Part shown: piece after piece, positions 61,166 through 64,000 of the stretch | Numbering within the stretch: the stretch's first letter is position 1 | How the letters are laid out: each line of letters begins with the position of its first letter | Assembly: GCF_014356525.2 (NCBI RefSeq) | Contig: NC_052508.1 | Coordinates: 50,695,858 to 50,759,857 of the forward strand | Direction: 5' to 3' | DNA length: 64,000 bases | From: Nilaparvata lugens | Lineage: Eukaryota > Arthropoda > Insecta > Hemiptera > Delphacidae | Program-made: the position numbers and the translations under genes | The notes under the pieces: model-generated | Databases searched by the model: none | What the model was told of the DNA's origin: nothing | The model's input: the letters and a program-made list of their open reading frames with translations, nothing else

Positions 61166-61889
61166 TTTGTGAAAAGGGGCTGTAGAGGGTAACTTAACTT
61201 TTTGTGACTTTCATTTCCATGTGAATTTGATGAGATACATCATAGAGTGTATTTATTTATTTTACTTTTAAGAAGTTAGAACTAAGTCTTTTAGATATAA
61301 TTTTGTTCTAGTATTGACATGTCACCAGTCAAATGAGTGTTACTCAAAAATTGATGTAATGTGACGATAAATAAATGAATGAATGAATGAATGAATGATA
61401 AATTCTACGTTAGAAAAGCCCCAACTTAATTTGAATGCTAACATAAAAATAGTGCAGATGCAAATCCTAATAAAGTACCAGAGTACTTTAGACTACTAAT
61501 TTCTGTATTTTTGTGATACATGAAGTTTCAACGTACAGGTTATTTAATTGATCTCATATTATTTAAGGTTAATAATTATATATTTAATTGATCTTATATT
61601 TTATCGTATATCTATTGTTCAGAAAATTTTCCTCTCATAATTTTATATTTTGTCTGATAAAAGTTAAAGCTTCTGTTTTTTTTTTTTGAAAAATCTATAT
61701 CTCATAAAAGCTCGTTTAGCTCGTTTCAAGACATTTAAAATGATGTATCATAAGTCATACTTTCCTGATGTCCTATAATCTCAATTGTACAGTTAGATCT
61801 GCACAATCTAGTTTTTCCGCGCAAATGTCCATTCAAGTAATAGTACCACCAACAGGTGGTCACATAGAAACCAACTGGGTTAAATGCAA

Positions 61890-62100
61890 GTAAATTTGTT
61901 ATTAGATGTATCTGAAAATCTATTTGAGATAGAACGTTCTATTTGGTCTCAGGTTGTAGAGAGCTCCGATTTATTTCAATTTATTCAACATCTTATCATC
62001 TAAAAAAAAGGTGGAAGTATTTTCCTTTTCGATTTTGTGTTAATCTCAAAGAACTGGAAAAGGAACCAGAAATCCATGGTATTTGGGACACTCTGTAAAA
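61890..62100. mobile_element. Family C element, partial copy 2
   Basis: GAGATAGAACGTTCTATTTG, CTCAGGTTGTAGAG and TTTGGGACACTCTGTA match the element at 32870-33675 in the same order. The left border is unclear. Confidence 0.6.
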
Positions 62101-63548
62101 AGCTACAGAACTAGAAGGCCAACTTCTTTCATTTAATCTGTCCAATACTCCAGAATCACTGTACGAAAAATGTAGCATGTTAGGAATTCATTCCGCGAAA
62201 TGGACCTTTTTCACTACCTCATGACTGGACTAAAGTCTTAAAACGAGAATCTAAAACTTTTTTACTGAAGCTAAACTTTTAGTTGACCAAATTCAATTCA
62301 GGAGGTGACAATTTCCTAATTTTCTGGCTTTGTAAGGCAATAACTTCCTACTGGATATACAATAAAATGTTTTGAAATGTCTACTTTGATTGTAGATCTA
62401 TTAATCCTCAAAAGGATGAAATCATAATCAGCTCAATAACCTGATTCGATTCCGAAATATAGGCCTACTCGTTTTATGAAACCCTTGCAGTTTCAAACTT
62501 CGGTGGTGTCCAGGGGGGAAAGAAGACGGGTGGGGGACTATGAGACTGCGGTTCCAGGCTATGTACTATGTATACTAACACATTAATAAGAAATGAATTA
62601 TAATGAGCAGTTCTCAAAAAAGAAATATTAAACACTAGCCTATATTCTTCAACATAAGATACACTGGCATTCAATCAATTTATGAATGAAGGAATAGGCT
62701 ATGAACCTTATCATTTGAAATGTTGAGCAATGGCAATAGCGCATTTAGAGATCTGCATTATTCTAGAGAGTGCACTTTGAATATAGATCTTCAATCTTCA
62801 AATTGACTGACTGGTTGGAAGACTGGAGAGGAAAAAGCAATTAAATTTTTTACACATGAATTCAGAAACCTCTTTGGAATATTGACAATTTTGTGGATGT
62901 TTGTCGCATTGGTCCCCACTGCAGCATATTTAAGTTTACTGCGAAAATTCAGCTTTCCCATAATTTCTTGCACAAACCCCTGTTTTCGTTGACTGAGCTA
63001 TCTGGTGTGGAAGCACACCATTATGGTGTATAGAACAAATAATAAAATCAGTGTTATTTCAAGATTTCAACAGTATTAATCATTTTTGTTACAACAGAAT
63101 CAATAATTCTGTTGAATTCGTTGTTTATTTTTTATAGAACCCTACAAAATGGAGAAGGGAAATACTATGTCTCACTCAGAAACTCGAGAGTTATAAATGT
63201 ACAACATTTTTGTCTACTATTCTATCGTAATAAGGGAGAGTAGATGTTTCACCAGGACTGGTACCATAGGACAAAACCGACCTATAAATGATCAGTCAGT
63301 ACTTGAATTTTTGCTGTTCTGCTGGCTGCCTCAGACCAACTCTACTAGACAGTCATGAGTTACAAAACCATTATTTGAAGATGATGGGAACAAACCACTT
63401 GAACTCACTCCCACTTAAACTCTCAGATCCATTTGTCTCTTGAACATCCCTCCTACGCAGGCCACGTAGAAGCCTTGATTGGAGTGTTGGGAGTATCATT
63501 TTTTTGGACTGTGCAAGATGCTATCGAGACATAAATAATTTCAGAAAG
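62101..63548. other. Non-coding stretch
   Basis: AT-rich with no recognisable exon, repeat end or RNA gene. Confidence 0.4.
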
Positions 63549-63860
63549 TGCTGCTGAAATTCAAGCGATTGTTGACGTTGTACCATTCAGTCTTTGGTAG
63601 CCACATGCAGTATGGTATCCTGATCTGGGGTCATTCGCCGCATGCCAGAGATATTCTAACGCTCCAAAAGAAAGCTCTCCGAATCATCACATAGCCTATA
63701 GCAATTATAATGCACATTACCAGCAGATCTTCCGCAGAATGGGCATCCACACAGTTTGTGGACACTACATCCTAGCTTCACTGCTATATTTGAAAAGCAA
63801 CATTTCAACGCTACAGCAAATAGAGCAAGTGCACCCTATATACTCGTAGAAGGTTGGATC
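63549..63860 (+). mobile_element. Decayed LINE 3' fragment
   Basis: LLKFKRLLTLYHSVFGSHMQ then YGILIWGHSP and LQKKALRIIT are reverse-transcriptase C-terminal motifs. A TAG follows, and a shifted frame continues QIFRRMGIHTVCGHYILASL. Several lesions; only the tail of ORF2 remains. Confidence 0.7.
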
Positions 63861-64000
63861 AGAGTGTATAGAATGTAACATTAAGAATATAACATTCTAT
63901 ACTCTCTGGATTGAATGTGCCACGCTGTTGTTTGTCGAAGATGAGGAACTATTTCCCAGTGCTGGCGCTGAAAATGTTTCACCACTAAAGATGCAATTCC

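Larger units (their letters stand above)
55640..61398 (+). mobile_element. Near full-length non-LTR retrotransposon
   Basis: Contains ORF1 (56365-57933), a linker rich in AAT codons, ORF2 (to 61165), a short 3' UTR and a tail of tandem AATG repeats (about 61366-61398). The 5' border is uncertain, somewhere between 55.6 and 56.3 kb. An esterase-bearing ORF1 combined with an endonuclease-RT ORF2 is known from the CR1/L2/jockey side of LINE diversity; the exact clade is inference. It is probably inactive because the ORF2 endonuclease start is out of frame. Confidence 0.85.

Noticed and set aside
1..64000. BTB domain exons, CRISPR arrays, rRNA genes
   Set aside because: Looked for and not seen. 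The common lola exons must lie outside the window.

Overview
The window is AT-rich animal nuclear DNA. I read it as insect, most likely a planthopper or related hemipteran. The reasons are the exon family described below, the density of short palindromic DNA transposons, and dispersed repeats of a kind I associate with planthopper genomes. The species call is an inference. I see no bacterial-type operons and no complete single-exon host gene.

From 1.4 to 40 kb the minus strand carries a long array of alternative 3'-terminal exons of one gene. I call it longitudinals lacking (lola), the BTB zinc-finger transcription factor whose isoforms share a 5' BTB half and differ in the last exon. I find 15 intact cassettes. 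Each has a splice acceptor, about 70 to 105 codons and a stop, and encodes a zinc-finger pair: a first finger of C2HC type and a second of C2H2 type. In all 15 the acceptor leaves exactly two bases before the first full codon, so every cassette can be joined to one shared upstream exon ending in a single base of a codon, probably G. The BTB exons are not in the window; given the strand they should lie to the right of it. Cassettes are separated by roughly 1 to 6 kb of intron filled with MITEs, a SINE and other repeats.

The array shows birth and decay. Five cassette relics carry frameshifts, stops or lost cysteines: at 7.2-8.3 kb (split by a 0.9-kb foldback transposon), 13.2, 24.4, 37.6 and 39.8 kb. 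Between the first two cassettes, at 3.1-3.4 kb, an exon with the same strand, acceptor structure and phase encodes a piggyBac-transposase-type cysteine-rich zinc ribbon instead of C2H2 fingers. It may be a transposase domain captured as a new isoform end. At 14.2 kb a short ATG-initiated exon ends at a consensus donor one base (G) into a codon. That is the phase the cassettes require, so it could be an internal alternative first exon.

From 40 to 55 kb there is mostly intron or intergenic DNA with repeats, a 5'-truncated LINE (47.5-48.5 kb) and a few weak candidate exons of unknown genes. A nearly full-length non-LTR retrotransposon occupies about 55.6-61.4 kb on the plus strand. Its ORF1 protein has a FLYWCH-like N-terminus, a coiled coil and an SGNH esterase domain. 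Its ORF2 has endonuclease and reverse transcriptase, with an Asn/Ser/Asp-rich leader out of frame with the rest, so this copy looks damaged. The right end holds another palindromic-element copy and a decayed LINE 3' end.
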